Part shown: piece by piece, positions 24,834 through 36,206 of the stretch
How the letters are laid out: each line of letters begins with the position of its first letter
Position numbering within the stretch: position 1 is the stretch's first letter
Assembly: GCF_000801105.2 (NCBI RefSeq)
Contig: NC_079514.1
Span: 3,410,001 to 3,474,000, forward strand
DNA length: 64,000 nt
DNA from: Raphanus sativus
Lineage: Eukaryota; Streptophyta; Magnoliopsida; Brassicales; Brassicaceae
Direction of reading: 5' to 3'
Position numbers and translations under genes: made by a program
Notes under the pieces: model-generated
The model's input: the letters and a program-made list of their open reading frames with translations, nothing else
The model's database searches: none
What the model was told of the DNA's origin: nothing

Positions 24834-25415
24834 TTAGCAATTATATTCACAATTGCATTTAGAGTGCTTAATGTTATCTCCGAGACAAACGCCAGTCCCC
24901 TTGTACTTCTGAATACAAAGTGGTTGGCATTCTTGAAAACTGCATGGCTTGCTTAGCTTCAATATCGCATTACACACTTTTATTTCCGTTCCATCTGCAC
25001 TTGGCAAAGCCAAAAAGGCTAAAAACAAACAAAATGTTAAAAGAGCTTATAAATGTATTTTAAGTACACTTTTTAACAACAAATAAAGAACTAGAGAACA
25101 TTATTATATAAACGAACGAGCATATATGTTTTAAAAATGATTAGTTGAAAAGTATCTAAACCTAAAGTTCTAAAATATATGTCTGATATATAGATTCAAA
25201 GTGATCTTTGTAAATCTACTCAACTGAATAATTTATTTTTTGCTATTTTTTTATTTGTATACAAATTTTGCTTAAAAGATTTAGACGCATCGATTTAAAG
25301 AACTGATATTTTGGTCGTGTATAGTTCACTTTTCAATGAAATACAATCCGTACGAATTCATACCAGAGAGAACAAGCATGGAGATGAACAAACACGAACA
25401 AACTAGTTTTGCCAT
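24834..25415 (-). CDS. Defensin-like protein, LCR type, copy 2
   Basis: Exon 1 (25415-25364) encodes MAKLVCSCLFISMLVLS, exon 2 (25018-24834) the mature peptide; together 78 residues. The cysteine pattern matches copy 1 (CNAILKLSKPC, ECQPLC, GVCLGDNIKHSKCNCEYNC). Secreted, presumed antimicrobial or signalling peptide. The protein is identical to copy 3 (27603-28179). Intron about 345 bp. No defects. Confidence 0.88.
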
Positions 25416-26100
25416 GACTTGTAAAGAAAGAAGAAGAGTATTATGTTAATCCAATGATTTTTTTATTGCAGAAATTTTTGATATTGAAAATGGGATAGAG
25501 AAAGAGCTTTTTATACTGATTAGAAAAGCATAGAGAGAAATTCTTTCTAGGAAACATATATGAAAACTATCAAGGGTTCAAGGCCATTTATAATGGAGTA
25601 GTTGAATAAAAAGATTCAACAGTTGAATAAAAAAATTTAACAATTGAATGGTAATAATGAAAATGTTGAAATAGTTAAATTTGATGATGTGGATTATTTG
25701 ATGCTGTAAATATTTAACAAGGATGAAGCCAATACCACCGACGCCACACATCATTTTTAACTTTAAAAATATTTATATCACGCTAGTCATTTAAAATAAT
25801 TATATTATTGTAGATTGTATAATCTTTTATCACATGAAATTTTATTATATTTATTTTCTGTAAATAGAGATTAAATTTAATTAATTTGAACAAAGAATAA
25901 AAATTTTTTTTGTAAGGAAAGTGCAGTGTCAAATTTAAGTAAACAAAACCACTATGATGAATATAAGTTGAATGTATGTGAATTATTAGGTGGAAGAAAA
26001 AAGATGATGTAAAGTTTTAAAAATGAAAGATAAAGTGTTGAATACTAAAAATTGTGGAAAGTCAATATGAAAAGAATCTAAAAATTTATGTACATGACTA

Positions 26101-26588
26101 AGAGCATCTCCATTGCACAACTCTTAATAGAGTTTGTTAGTAATGGGGTCCCACCAATCCCCCTTTTTCTTTAAAACTCCCACTCTCTCACCTCTTAGAA
26201 CATCTTCATCGCTACAACTTTAAAAAATGATTCTTAAAAGTTTTTTTTTTTATTTTTATCCGATTTAAAAAAAAACAAAAAAAAAGAAAAGAAATTTAAC
26301 CAATCATAGAGAAAAAGACAGAAGCAGAACCCACAAAAAACTGAAGAATTGCCTCTTGCATAAGAGGAGAGAGGGAAAAGTTTTAACAAAAATGTGGGTC
26401 TCATACTCTTAAAACTCTTTAAGAGTTTGCCGATAAAGATGCTTTTAAACCTTTTGTTTAAGAGGTAACTCTTACACTATTCCGCGGGTCCCACGCACAC
26501 ATGGTGACCCGCGATTGGTTGATCTTTTTTTTAAAAAAAAAAAAAATCGATTAAAAATTTTTTAAAAAAAAAAGTTATGAGAGATGGT
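26101..26588. mobile_element. PIF/Harbinger-type (Tourist-like) MITE, 488 bp
   Basis: Comparison with the second duplication copy gives an exact empty site: ...GACTA|ATACAG at about 28862-28868. Here CTA is duplicated (26098-26100 and 26589-26591) around an insert beginning AGAGCATCTCC and ending GAGATGGT. A 3 bp TWA/CTA-type duplication points to PIF/Harbinger. Internal sub-palindromes near TCTTAGAACATCTTCATCG and its counterpart suggest a nested second MITE. Confidence 0.75.
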
Positions 26589-27602
26589 CTAATACAGTAG
26601 AAACAAAAAGTTATAAAATCCACTTATCTTTGGAGAATTACTTTTCAAAAATCTTGACTGGATAATGTACTGGATTCGAGAAACAAGAAACAGAAAATTA
26701 TTTTAATAACTACAAACAATTAAAACATATACTTTACCAGCCTTGTTATCTTTTAAATATTTTCATAAATTAGTAATGCGGATAAATAATATACCACATC
26801 ATTTCATTGTACTGATCAAATTAAAACTGAATCAACTATAATACACAGTTTTCAAATCAAATATTTTATATGAGAAGATGTGAATAAAATTAACTATAAA
26901 CAGATTTATGTAAAAAATATTGCCCAAACGTCTATCACACGATGGCAACCACTTCCACAAGACACAACCATAGCTTTTATTGGCTTCATCATTTTACTTG
27001 ATTATCTATGTATTCTCTTTATTGTGGTCTTTAGGTTGACATGCATTCAACTTTTATTACCAATGGAGCTGCTCTAATAATTTAGCTGTATAAGTTTCAA
27101 TAAAAATTAAGTAAAATAATTATCTATGTATAACTGTCAATTATTAGATCATTTTACTTAATTATCTATGTAACATACAAATTAAATCAACAATAAAATG
27201 TTGTTTTACTTACCCAAAACATTAACGAATGTAAGAATAGGAGCTCTAACAAATGAAAAGAATCGAGGAAGGACAATGTAGAGGAGAATAAAATCTCAAA
27301 GAAGGTAAAATTGGAGTAATATTATGGCTTTATATACTTGAGTTTGGTCGGACTCAAAGATCCGAGATTATTTATTTTGTTTTGATTATGACACAAATAC
27401 CGCCCGTGCCACGTTTTGTTAGCACTGATTATCACTGAGATCGGACATATTTTATTCGACCGTGATTTGCATATACGGATCTGGTTAGAAAAATGCATAT
27501 TTAGTGTTTTACCGCATGGTTTATATATAAAAAAGAGATTTTTATTCATGTGATAATAAAAATTTTGTATCTAGTTTAACATCATATTAAATATAATTAA
27601 AC

Positions 27603-28179
27603 TTAGCAATTATATTCACAATTGCATTTAGAGTGCTTAATGTTATCTCCGAGACAAACGCCAGTCCCCTTGTACTTCTGAATACAAAGTGGTTGGCATT
27701 CTTGAAAACTGCATGGCTTGCTTAGCTTCAATATCGCATTACACACTTTTATTTCCGTTCCATCTGCACTTGGCAAAGCCAAAAAGGCTAAAAACAAACA
27801 AAATGTTAAAAGAGCTTATAAATGTATTTTAAGTACACTTTTTAACAACAAATAAAGAACTAGAGTACATTATTATATAAACGAACGAGCATATATGTTT
27901 TAAAAGTGATTAGTTGAAAAGTATCTAAACCTAAAGTTCTTAAATATATGTCTGATAGATGTAAAGTGATCTTTGTAAATCTACTCAACTGAATAATTTA
28001 TTTTTCGCCATTTTTTTATTTGTAAAAAGTTTTGCTTAAAAGATTTAGACGTATCGATTTCAAGAACTGATATTTTGATCGTGTATAGTTCACTTTTCAA
28101 TGAAATACAATCCGTACGAATTCATACCAGAGAGAACAAGCATGGATATGAATAAACAGGAACAAACTAGTTTTGCCAT
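27603..28179 (-). CDS. Defensin-like protein, LCR type, copy 3
   Basis: Exon 1 (28179-28128) and exon 2 (27787-27603) give a 78-residue precursor identical to copy 2, although exon 1 carries a few synonymous differences. Same signal peptide and eight cysteines. Derived from copy 2 or the reverse by the recent tandem duplication; promoter is duplicated too, so expression should be similar. Confidence 0.88.
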
Positions 28180-28866
28180 GACTTGTAAAGAAAAAAGAAG
28201 AGTATTATGTTAATACAATGATTTTTTTTATTGCAGAAATTTTTGATATTGAAAATGGGATAGAGAAAGAGCTTTTTATATTGATTAGAGAAGCATAGAG
28301 AGAAATTCTTTCTAGGAAACATATATGAAAACTATCAAGAGTTCAAAGCCATTTATAATGGAGTAGTTGAATAAAAAGATTTAACAGTTGAATAAAAAAA
28401 TTTAACAATTCAAGGTAATAATGAAAATGTTGAAATAATTAAATTTGATGATGTGGATTATTTGATGTTGAAAATATTTAACAAGGATGAAGCCAATACC
28501 ACCGACGCCACACATCATATTTTAACTTTAAAATATTTATATCACGCTAGTCATTTGAAAATAATTATATTATTGTAGATTGTATAATTTTTTATCGCAT
28601 GAAATTTTATTATATTTATTCTCTGTAAATAGAGATTAAACTTATTTAATTTGAACAAAGAATAAATAATTTTCTTGTAGGAAAAGTGCAGTGTCAAATT
28701 TAAGTAAACAAAACCACTATGATGAATATAAGTCGAATGTATGTGAATTATTAGGTGGAAGAAAAAAGATTATGTAAAGTTTTAAAAATGGAAGATAAAG
28801 TGTTGAATACTAAAAAATTGTGGAAAGTGAATCTGAAAAGAATCTAAATAATTTATGTACATGACT

Positions 28867-30138
28867 AATACAGTATAAAACAAAAAGTTATAAAATCTAC
28901 TAATCGTTGGAGAATTACTTTTCAAAAATCTTGACTGGATAATGTACAAGTTTCGAGAAACAAGAAACAGAAAATTACTTTAATAACTACAAACAATTAA
29001 AACATATATTTTACCAGCCTTGTTATCTTTTAGACATTTCCATAAATTAGTAACGCGGATACATGATATACCACATCATTTCATTGAAATTATAATATGT
29101 TTTAAATATCTTTTCTATAAGAAAATAATATCACAAATACACTAATCATATTAAAACTGAAACGACCAGGTTTTTAAATCCAATTTTATATATTAGAAGA
29201 TCTGAAGATGATAACTATAAACGGATTTATATTGATGTAAACCAATATTGCTCAAACGTCTCTCACACAATCACTACCATTTCCACGAAACACAACCTTA
29301 GCTCTATTATCAGCTTCATCACTTTACCTTGTTATCTTTGCAATCTTACTGTTGTTGTCTCCTTTAAGCGCCAAAGCAAGATCCTCGAAATTCTGGAGTT
29401 TCTTTTTTTTTCTTTTTCTGGCAGATATTAAGAGAAACAGGGCCATAAATTTCAGCTGTGGTTAGGATCTAGCATAATTTTTCAAACGTGGGCTGTCATT
29501 TCCAAACTTTCCATTTTTTGTTCGTTAATTAGAGATTGTTCTACTATACTTCATCGGTAGGTTTTATGATCAAGAGGACAATAATTGTAACCAACTAGAG
29601 TAAATTATTTGGCAGTGATTTACTTGGTTCACATATGCTGACCACTAAAGCATTTAAACCTGGAACCGTAGATAATCGTATAAGAAAGAAAAAGGTCTTG
29701 TGCTCTTCTACACACATGTAACATGATGACGAACTGAAATATGGAGGCGAATCACCAAGTTTATGGAGGTCTAACAACAACAACAAATCGCTAGATGCTC
29801 TGATTATTTATGTATGTTGTGTTTAACCTTCTTCTTCTATTATAGGTTTTTTTTTCAAAAATTATTTTAATATAATTCTTCTATTATAGGTTTGATCCCT
29901 TAAAAGTCACAAAAGAAACATGATTTACTTTATGAATTATAATAACTAAAAATCCAATAGCAAAACTATGGTTTAACTTGCCAATCGTTGTATTCTTTTG
30001 GCAATATATAGTTTGGTTTGAGTTTTTTTTTTTCTTATTAACATTGGCTTTTTATCTCTTGGAAGTAATGAGTTGTTTGAACTGGAATGAAAATATCTCT
30101 ATAACGGTATAACCTATACTTTATCAAACTATATATAT
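28867..30138. other. AT-rich spacer downstream of the duplication
   Basis: No gene read with confidence. The start continues homology to 26590-26700. Short ORFs here have no recognisable similarity. Confidence 0.4.
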
Positions 30139-30250
30139 ATATCGACCAAACGTCATTAAGCTTATGAAACTAGGTGAAAAGAATCAAACTATAATAAATA
30201 TCGACTAAACGTCATTTAGCTTATGAAACTAGATGGAAAATATCAAACTA

Positions 30251-30350
30251 NNNNNNNNNNNNNNNNNNNNNNNNNNNNNNNNNNNNNNNNNNNNNNNNNN
30301 NNNNNNNNNNNNNNNNNNNNNNNNNNNNNNNNNNNNNNNNNNNNNNNNNN
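30251..30350. other. Assembly gap (100 N)
   Basis: Run of 100 N; true size unknown. It probably hides the 5' end of the Helitron whose 3' end is at 30599. Confidence 1.
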
Positions 30351-30599
30351 AGTCAACCAAAAAATATAAATATATTTTCTAAACTATCTCTAATATATGA
30401 GTGTTTTAAAAAAACTTAACACAATAATAAGTATATATTTTGATTAAAAGTATTTGACATATATAAATATTTTGATGTTTGATTTAACTATTTAAAACAC
30501 ACAAATAATAATTTATTATGCTGATTTTAGATTAATAAGACATAAACTAATAAGTATTTATAAAAAATTTATGCCCGCATGTGCGGGCAAAACACCTAG
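30351..30599 (+). mobile_element. Helitron 3' end
   Basis: The terminus GCCCGCATGTGCGGGC (30573-30588) forms a hairpin and is followed after 7 bases by CTAG, then T at 30600. A short hairpin followed by CTRR and insertion before T is the Helitron 3' signature. Start coordinate is only the gap edge; the 5' TC end is not visible. Confidence 0.75.
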
Positions 30600-30658
30600 T
30601 ATTATATATTGACCAAGTGTCATTTAGCTACTGAAACTAGGTGGAAAAAAAAAACTAT

Positions 30659-30715
30659 TACTATAAATAATCCCATAACCAATAATTTTGGAGAATCTCT
30701 CTCTCAATCTCTCAA
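30659..30715 (+). promoter_or_regulatory. Acid phosphatase TATA box and leader
   Basis: CTATAAATAA at 30661-30670, 46 bases before the ATG at 30716, is a good TATA box. Only 60 bases separate it from the Helitron end. Confidence 0.55.
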
Positions 30716-31933
30716 ATGGCGTCACCTCGTGGCCTTCCGATCTCCTCCTTCATCCTCCTCACTCTATTCACCTTCTTACCAAATCCCGCAACCTCTCTTC
30801 GCACCTCTTTCATCAAGCTCCCTGGAAGCGACGGATCTCGCTCCTCCGCCGCAGATACCTACTGCGAGAGCTGGAGATTAGCCGCGGAGACAAACAACGC
30901 CGGAACCTGGGATGTGATCCCGTCCACGTGCGTCGATTCCGTCGCCGGTTACCTCAACGGAGATCAGTACGGATCCGATTACGGTGTCATCGCCGATTAC
31001 GCCCTCGCCTTCGCTAAAACGGTTCAGGTTTCCGGCGACGGCAAGGACGTCTGGATCTTCGATATCGACGAGACGCTCCTCACGAATTTAGACTACTACA
31101 AGGCTCATGGTTACGGGTACGATCTCTTTATTATTGGCCGTCGGATCTTAATCTGTTTTAAATCAACGGTTCTGATGATTTTATCATATATATCAAACCG
31201 GAATCTGTTAGCGTATAGTATGGTTTCCGCATTTAGATTCGGTTTTCTGTTTAAGATTCCGGTTCTTTTTGTAATTGCATCGTTTTTCCTAGCGTACCGA
31301 CCGGTTCGATTTGAGTTTTTTTTCTTCTGGTTGATCATATCTTTAAACCGAATCATTTGGAATGGTCTACGCATTTGATCCGGTTATCCGGTTCTGTTGT
31401 AATTGTATTGGTTTTAGCGTACTGATTGAATTGTTTTCGGATTGGTTTAGGTCTGAACCGTTCGAGTCTAATAGCTTCAATGAGTGGGTGGTAGGAGGTA
31501 CAGCTCCAGCTTTTGAAGCAAGCTTGAGACTGTACAATGCTCTCAAGCAACTCGGTTTCACTATCGTTCTCCTAACCGGCCGGGACGAACACCAAAGAAG
31601 TGCCACCGAGACTAATCTCCGAGACGCCGGTTATTCCGGTTGGGAGAGGCTCCTCTTGAGGTAAGCTATTACACCAAAACGCTCTGTTTTTTTTTCCCTT
31701 CTTTAGCTTTTAACAGAACCATTGGTGTATTGCTGCTTGTTGGTTTAAAATGCAGAGGTCCAGAAGATCAAGGGAAGTCAGCTACGAACTACAAATCGGA
31801 GCAGCGGTCGAAGCTGATCGAGGAAGGCTTCAAGATCCGTGGCAATACGGGAGATCAGTGGAGCGATCTTCTCGGCTTCGCCGTGGCTGATCGTTCTTTC
31901 AAAGTCCCCAATCCAATGTACTACATTCCTTGA
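30716..31933 (+). CDS. HAD class IIIB acid phosphatase (vegetative storage protein type)
   Basis: Plant acid phosphatase of the HAD superfamily, class III, related to vegetative storage proteins. Three exons, 30716-31116, 31451-31660 and 31756-31933, give 262 residues. There is an N-terminal signal peptide (residues 1-27, hydrophobic ISSFILLTLFTFL), so it is secreted or vacuolar. Motif I WIFDIDETLL supplies the nucleophile Asp and the acid/base Asp; motif II is FTIVLLTGRDE; motif III lies around SWERLLLR-GP and K of NYKSEQRSKL; the C-terminal acidic motif is GNTGDQWSDLLG. All catalytic motifs are intact. It matches At4g29260 from memory, ending in the conserved VPNPMYYIP. Phosphomonoesters are the likely substrates. 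Confidence 0.93.
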
Positions 31934-32117
31934 TCAAAAATGTCTCATTTATGTACTGAGTAACAACAACTCATGTATGATTTATTTAAACTTGATTAAT
32001 GCACTAATCACCAGTTCAAGTAGTGATCAGCTTCAACGTTACAATCAAAAAGCTTCTAACTTTTTTAACTAACATACAACGGTTTCTTGTAAAAAGCTTC
32101 TAACTTTAAACTAACAC

Positions 32118-33359
32118 TCATGGATGAGATGACGTGTAGCGACTGAACTTCTCTTTGAGTCCGACGCTTATCCCAGCGCAAACCAGAGGCTGCAGTGGCG
32201 ACCTGAGGCAGCTCATCCCGCCGCCGGAGTAACCAGAACAAGCCGGCTCCGGCCGCTGCGAGTTTCTCCCGGGAATACAGTTCCCGGCAAAGTCAAACCC
32301 GAAGCTAACTCTGGAGCACTCAGAGCTGATCCCGGAGAAGAAATTGAACGAAACCGTGAGGTTTATCAGGCTCCTCAGCGAGCAGACCAAGTCGGGAACC
32401 TCGCCGGAGAATCTGTTGTGAGCAAGATTCAAAATTTCAATCTCCGACAAGCAGGAGATGGTGTCGGGGACATGACCCATCAAGGAGTTGTAGCTCACGT
32501 CAAAGACTTCGATCTCCGAGAACATTCCTATAGATTCCGGTATACATCCGGTTAACTGGTTATTCAACAGCAAAACCTCTCTCACTCTCGAACCAGTGAG
32601 GCCGAAACTCGTCGGAATCTCCCCGGAGAACTTGTTGTTAGCGAGATTGATCACCGAGGCCGGAGAGTTTCCGAGGTTCCTGGGGATCTCTCCTTCGAAT
32701 TGGTTGTTGTTGAGGAAGATAGCGTCTAGTCTCTTGTCGAAGAGAGCTTCAGGGAGGAACCCTGAGAAGATATTAAACCGGAGGTCGAGGTAAACCAGGT
32801 TTGGTATGTAGACTGTGACTAAAGGGAAAGGACCTGAGAGTCTATTGTTGCTGAGATCAAGCTCCTGGAGAGAATCTAAGTCTTTGAAAGACTCTGGGAC
32901 TTGTCCGTAGAATCTGTTGCTGTTGAGGTGAAGTATGTTGAGGTCAGAGAGGTAAGCGAGGTCTTTGACGATGACGCCTTTGAGGTTTGCATGGTTAAGA
33001 TCTATGGCGGTTATAGACTGACCAGAACAGAAAACCCCTTTGTAAGAACAAACATCTGAACCAATCCATGTCTTCAGAACACCGGAAGGATCCTCTGTAA
33101 TGGAGGCTTTCCAAGCTTGAAGAGCATTGTAAGCCATGCTGTTTGGAGCTGTTGTTGGAACGGTGTTCCGGTTACCGCCGTTGCCTCCGCCGCCAATCCA
33201 AACTCCACCGCCGCCGACAACACCACCGCCTATTCCGACTCCAACGCCGCCTCCGACACCGAAGGAGGCATCTGTCTGAATCAAACTAGTTAGAAACAAG
33301 AACAAACAGAGGAGCTTAAAGTCGCTGCCTTTCTTTTTCTTTGCCATTTTTTTTACCAA
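32118..33359 (-). CDS. Secreted leucine-rich repeat protein (At4g29240-like)
   Basis: Single-exon extracellular LRR protein, 413 residues. A hydrophobic signal (LLCLFLFLTSLIQ) follows a basic start; a second in-frame ATG five residues in (MAKKKKG) could also be used. A glycine-rich stretch (residues 33-65, GVGGGVGVGIGGG) precedes the LRRNT-like cap (ALQAWKASITEDP...CSYKGVFC). About nine plant-type LRRs follow (LDLSNNRLSGPFP, NNNQFEGEIP, LAHNRFSGEVP). It resembles LRR-extensins but lacks the Ser-Pro-rich extensin tail, ending after a short Gly/Ser tail. Family members act in the cell wall, some in pollen; the ligand is unknown. No disruption seen. Confidence 0.9.
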   Translation of the reverse strand: MVKKMAKKKKGSDFKLLCLFLFLTSLIQTDASFGVGGGVGVGIGGGVVGGGGVWIGGGGNGGNRNTVPTTAPNSMAYNALQAWKASITEDPSGVLKTWIGSDVCSYKGVFCSGQSITAIDLNHANLKGVIVKDLAYLSDLNILHLNSNRFYGQVPESFKDLDSLQELDLSNNRLSGPFPLVTVYIPNLVYLDLRFNIFSGFLPEALFDKRLDAIFLNNNQFEGEIPRNLGNSPASVINLANNKFSGEIPTSFGLTGSRVREVLLLNNQLTGCIPESIGMFSEIEVFDVSYNSLMGHVPDTISCLSEIEILNLAHNRFSGEVPDLVCSLRSLINLTVSFNFFSGISSECSRVSFGFDFAGNCIPGRNSQRPEPACSGYSGGGMSCLRSPLQPLVCAGISVGLKEKFSRYTSSHP

Positions 33360-35476
33360 GAAGCTGAAAGAATGTTAGCTTTTTGTGGAAAGAGAATGAA
33401 TAGTGATTAGTAGTAATGTTTTATGTGATTGTGTGTGTGAGAGAGAGAGAGAGTGAGGTTACGCTACAGAGTGAATGTGGTTGAACAAGCATTGATGATA
33501 TGTGGAAAAAATGTGGACAAGATTATCAAACAGAGTTTTGATTTGTTCTTTGTGTCGTTTTGTCACATTTGCCTTTGAGTTTACTGTTTGTTTTCAACTT
33601 ATGATTGCATAACTCATATCACGGGTTCATCTTCTTTTGCATTTTGTTCCACTTTTTTCTAATTGATTCCAGTGAATTTATGCACAAAAATTATATCCAT
33701 TAGTGTTGAATATTGGATCACATGGATGAAAGAGACTTCTTACAACTGTCATTTGTACATTTGAATGGATTGCATATTTCAATGAAATTATTCACAAAAC
33801 TAGTCTTTGTCTACTACTAGTGAGACCCAAGAACGGTTTCTAATTAATGCAATTTGGACATTTTCAGCCATATAAAATAAGTTTAATGGAACTGATGAAC
33901 GACTTTTTATTCTCTTCTTTGAGAAGTCTTATTATATGGTTTAAATTCCACATGTTCTAATTAACTGCGAATATTTTAAACAGAAGTAACCAAGAATGTT
34001 CTCATAGATGAAAAAAAATGAACAGGATCTTGATGAGGATATAAATAGAAAATGCAAACCTTGTGACTGTGAAATCTAGTGTTGCTGACTTGTGGGACAG
34101 ATATTTTTTGCGAGTGTGAGAAATTTTTAATGCATCACATGGCGTGGCACAAATGCTTAAATGTCTCCATTCAACCAATATTTTTTAATGTGTGGCTGCA
34201 TTTAATCCAAATAGTTTTCAATTCAATTATTGAGAGAAAAAACTTATATTCCGAACAATAAATTACTTTGCTTGAGCAAGCCAAAACAACAAAAATGTAG
34301 GTTTCCAAACATTCACTACAAAACAAAAACACACAATTGTATTGATCATGACAACAAAATATACTGATATTACCCTCGTCTAATAGATTATCCTTTCTTC
34401 TTCTTTTTTAGCTAACCTAATTTAAAGAAGACACCGATTCAGAATATTCCTCTACCATTTTTACATGTTCTAAAGTATAATATAAGTTTCATATACCATT
34501 TGACGCATTTTCACAAGCAGAAAACACGCATGAGGACTACGTAGGCTATTGGCAAGCACATGCTAAACTCAAAATAGATTATCAGGCCTGCAGTAGGCCC
34601 ATTAAGTTTATTGTGAAGCTCAGCTCCTAAGAAGACTAATGGTTGTGGTTAGCCATGAGGCCGAGGGAGGGAGAGGAATACATGTTTGGATCCGGGAGAC
34701 GAGGGGTGCGTGTGTGTGAAATCTCACATAGTGATGTCATGTGTGGATTTGGTTACATCTGGATCCTTTATTTATGGCACCGTATAACTATATGTGTTAG
34801 TACCGGATGTGTCTCTTTCCGATATACAATTAATGATGTCGTAGCCAAATCTTGTGTTCTTAATTACTAATGATTGTTGTCGGTTTAGTATGAACCGTTA
34901 TGATCAAATTGTGTAGCAGAATGTCTTCTTTTAATACACGACAAGGAGGTGCGTCCAATAGAGTTTGGCATTGACTTCGTCTTGGTTTCTTGATACACTT
35001 AGGCTAATGGTTGTTTTCAGTTCTCTGTGGGATTCTGGAATCTCAGCCCTAACAATGGTCTGAGGGCATCGGCGATAAGATTAGGTTATCAAATATTTGT
35101 ACGGTAAACTGATATCATCCTTTCCTTATTGGGCATGTATATATATTATGTACAGTATACTATGTACTAATTGAGAAAAAATCCAAAATAACACTAAACC
35201 AAGTTTTTGTTATTAAAATAGCATTACAAGGAGAAAAATGATCAAAATTTTTTTTATTGAAAGATAGATATGCATTTATAACTTTTGGGTTAATTAATCC
35301 AAGATTTAGGGTTTAGAGTTAAGGAGTGAGATTTTAGGAATAAAAAAAATATTAAAATTTTCAAAACAAAAAGTGCTATTTTAGCCTTTTTTAGTTCTAT
35401 TTTTGTGACAAAACTTAAAAAATGCTATTTGAGAGAAGTGTTCATACTAAATTAATATTCGATAAATTGTAAATAC
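33360..35476. other. LRR promoter and spacer, no gene seen
   Basis: Upstream region of the LRR gene (minus direction), with a short GA tract near 33442-33456, then 2 kb without a recognisable gene. A 75-residue ORF at 34643-34870 has no recognisable similarity and I do not call it. Confidence 0.45.
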
Positions 35477-35736
35477 TACTCTCTATATTTCATAATAAGT
35501 GTCATTCTAACTTTTTTCTTGTTACACAAAAAATATCACTTTACAACTCCAATATAAATTATACTTACTTTCAGCTGAAAATTAATTGCAAATTGCCTTG
35601 GTTTTATAAATAATTTTATTTATCTCAAATAATATGAGTCTGCGAGATGTAATTAATACCAACTTACATATATTTTCATCATTTTCTTAATATGTGTGAA
35701 ATGTCAAAGTGACACTTATTTAGAATGGAATGAATA
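35477..35736. mobile_element. Degenerate Stowaway-type MITE
   Basis: Starts TACTCTCTATATTTCATAAT with inner AAGTGTCATTC, ends GACACTTATTTAGAATGGAA followed by TGAATA. The pattern is the same as in the 233 bp MITEs elsewhere in the window but both TIRs have several substitutions. Confidence 0.65.
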
Positions 35737-35809
35737 TAGATTAATAAATATTTTCGATCTCAAGTTAAGCCGAAATAAAATTAGACTGGTTCAAAATATG
35801 ACATAAATT

Positions 35810-35909
35810 NNNNNNNNNNNNNNNNNNNNNNNNNNNNNNNNNNNNNNNNNNNNNNNNNNNNNNNNNNNNNNNNNNNNNNNNNNNNNNNNNNNNNNNNNNN
35901 NNNNNNNNN
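35810..35909. other. Assembly gap (100 N)
   Basis: Run of 100 N at the left edge of the MULE; likely hides its left terminus. Confidence 1.
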
Positions 35910-35924
35910 AAATAAAATACACTG

Positions 35925-36205
35925 GACGACTTCGTCTAAAAGGTCGCTCTAAAAAAAAATAACACTTGAAGGGATAGTAGAAGGTAGTCTAAACACTGGA
36001 CGACTTAAATACACTGGACGACTTAAATACACTGGACGACTTCGTAAAAAGGTCGTCTAAAAAAATACACTTGAAGGGATAGTAGAAGGTAGTCTAATAC
36101 ACTGGACGACTTCGTAGAAGGTAGACGAAACACTGGACGACTTAGAAATTAGTCGTCTGGACGGGTAATCAAGACTGGACGACTTATATTTAGGTCGTCT
36201 GGACA
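35925..36205. repeat. Left subterminal array of GACGACTT repeats
   Basis: At least eight ACTGGACGACTT units, partly as tandem AAATACACTGGACGACTT copies (36013-36045) and partly paired with GGTCGTCT. It abuts the stop codon of the transposase gene. Confidence 0.85.
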
Positions 36206-36206
36206 A

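Larger units (their letters stand above)
24510..28866. repeat. Recent tandem duplication of about 1.6 kb around defensin-like copies 2 and 3
   Basis: The segment 24510-26100 (plus continuation 26589 onward) repeats at 27268-28866, in the same orientation. It includes the downstream flank, gene, intron, promoter and about 0.7 kb further upstream. Coding exon 2 is identical in sequence; the introns and flanks differ by scattered substitutions and small indels. The left copy is interrupted by a MITE at 26101-26588 that the right copy lacks. Confidence 0.85.
30139..30648. repeat. Threefold 42 bp repeat around a gap
   Basis: Related units GACCAAACGTCATTAAGC...GAAACTAGGTGGAAAA occur at about 30141-30180, 30203-30240 and 30610-30648. 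Copies 2 and 3 are separated by the assembly gap (30251-30350) and a Helitron end. Copy 3 lies in the acid phosphatase promoter. Confidence 0.7.

Noticed and set aside
34643..34870. 75-codon ORF
   Set aside because: No homology, composition or promoter to support it.
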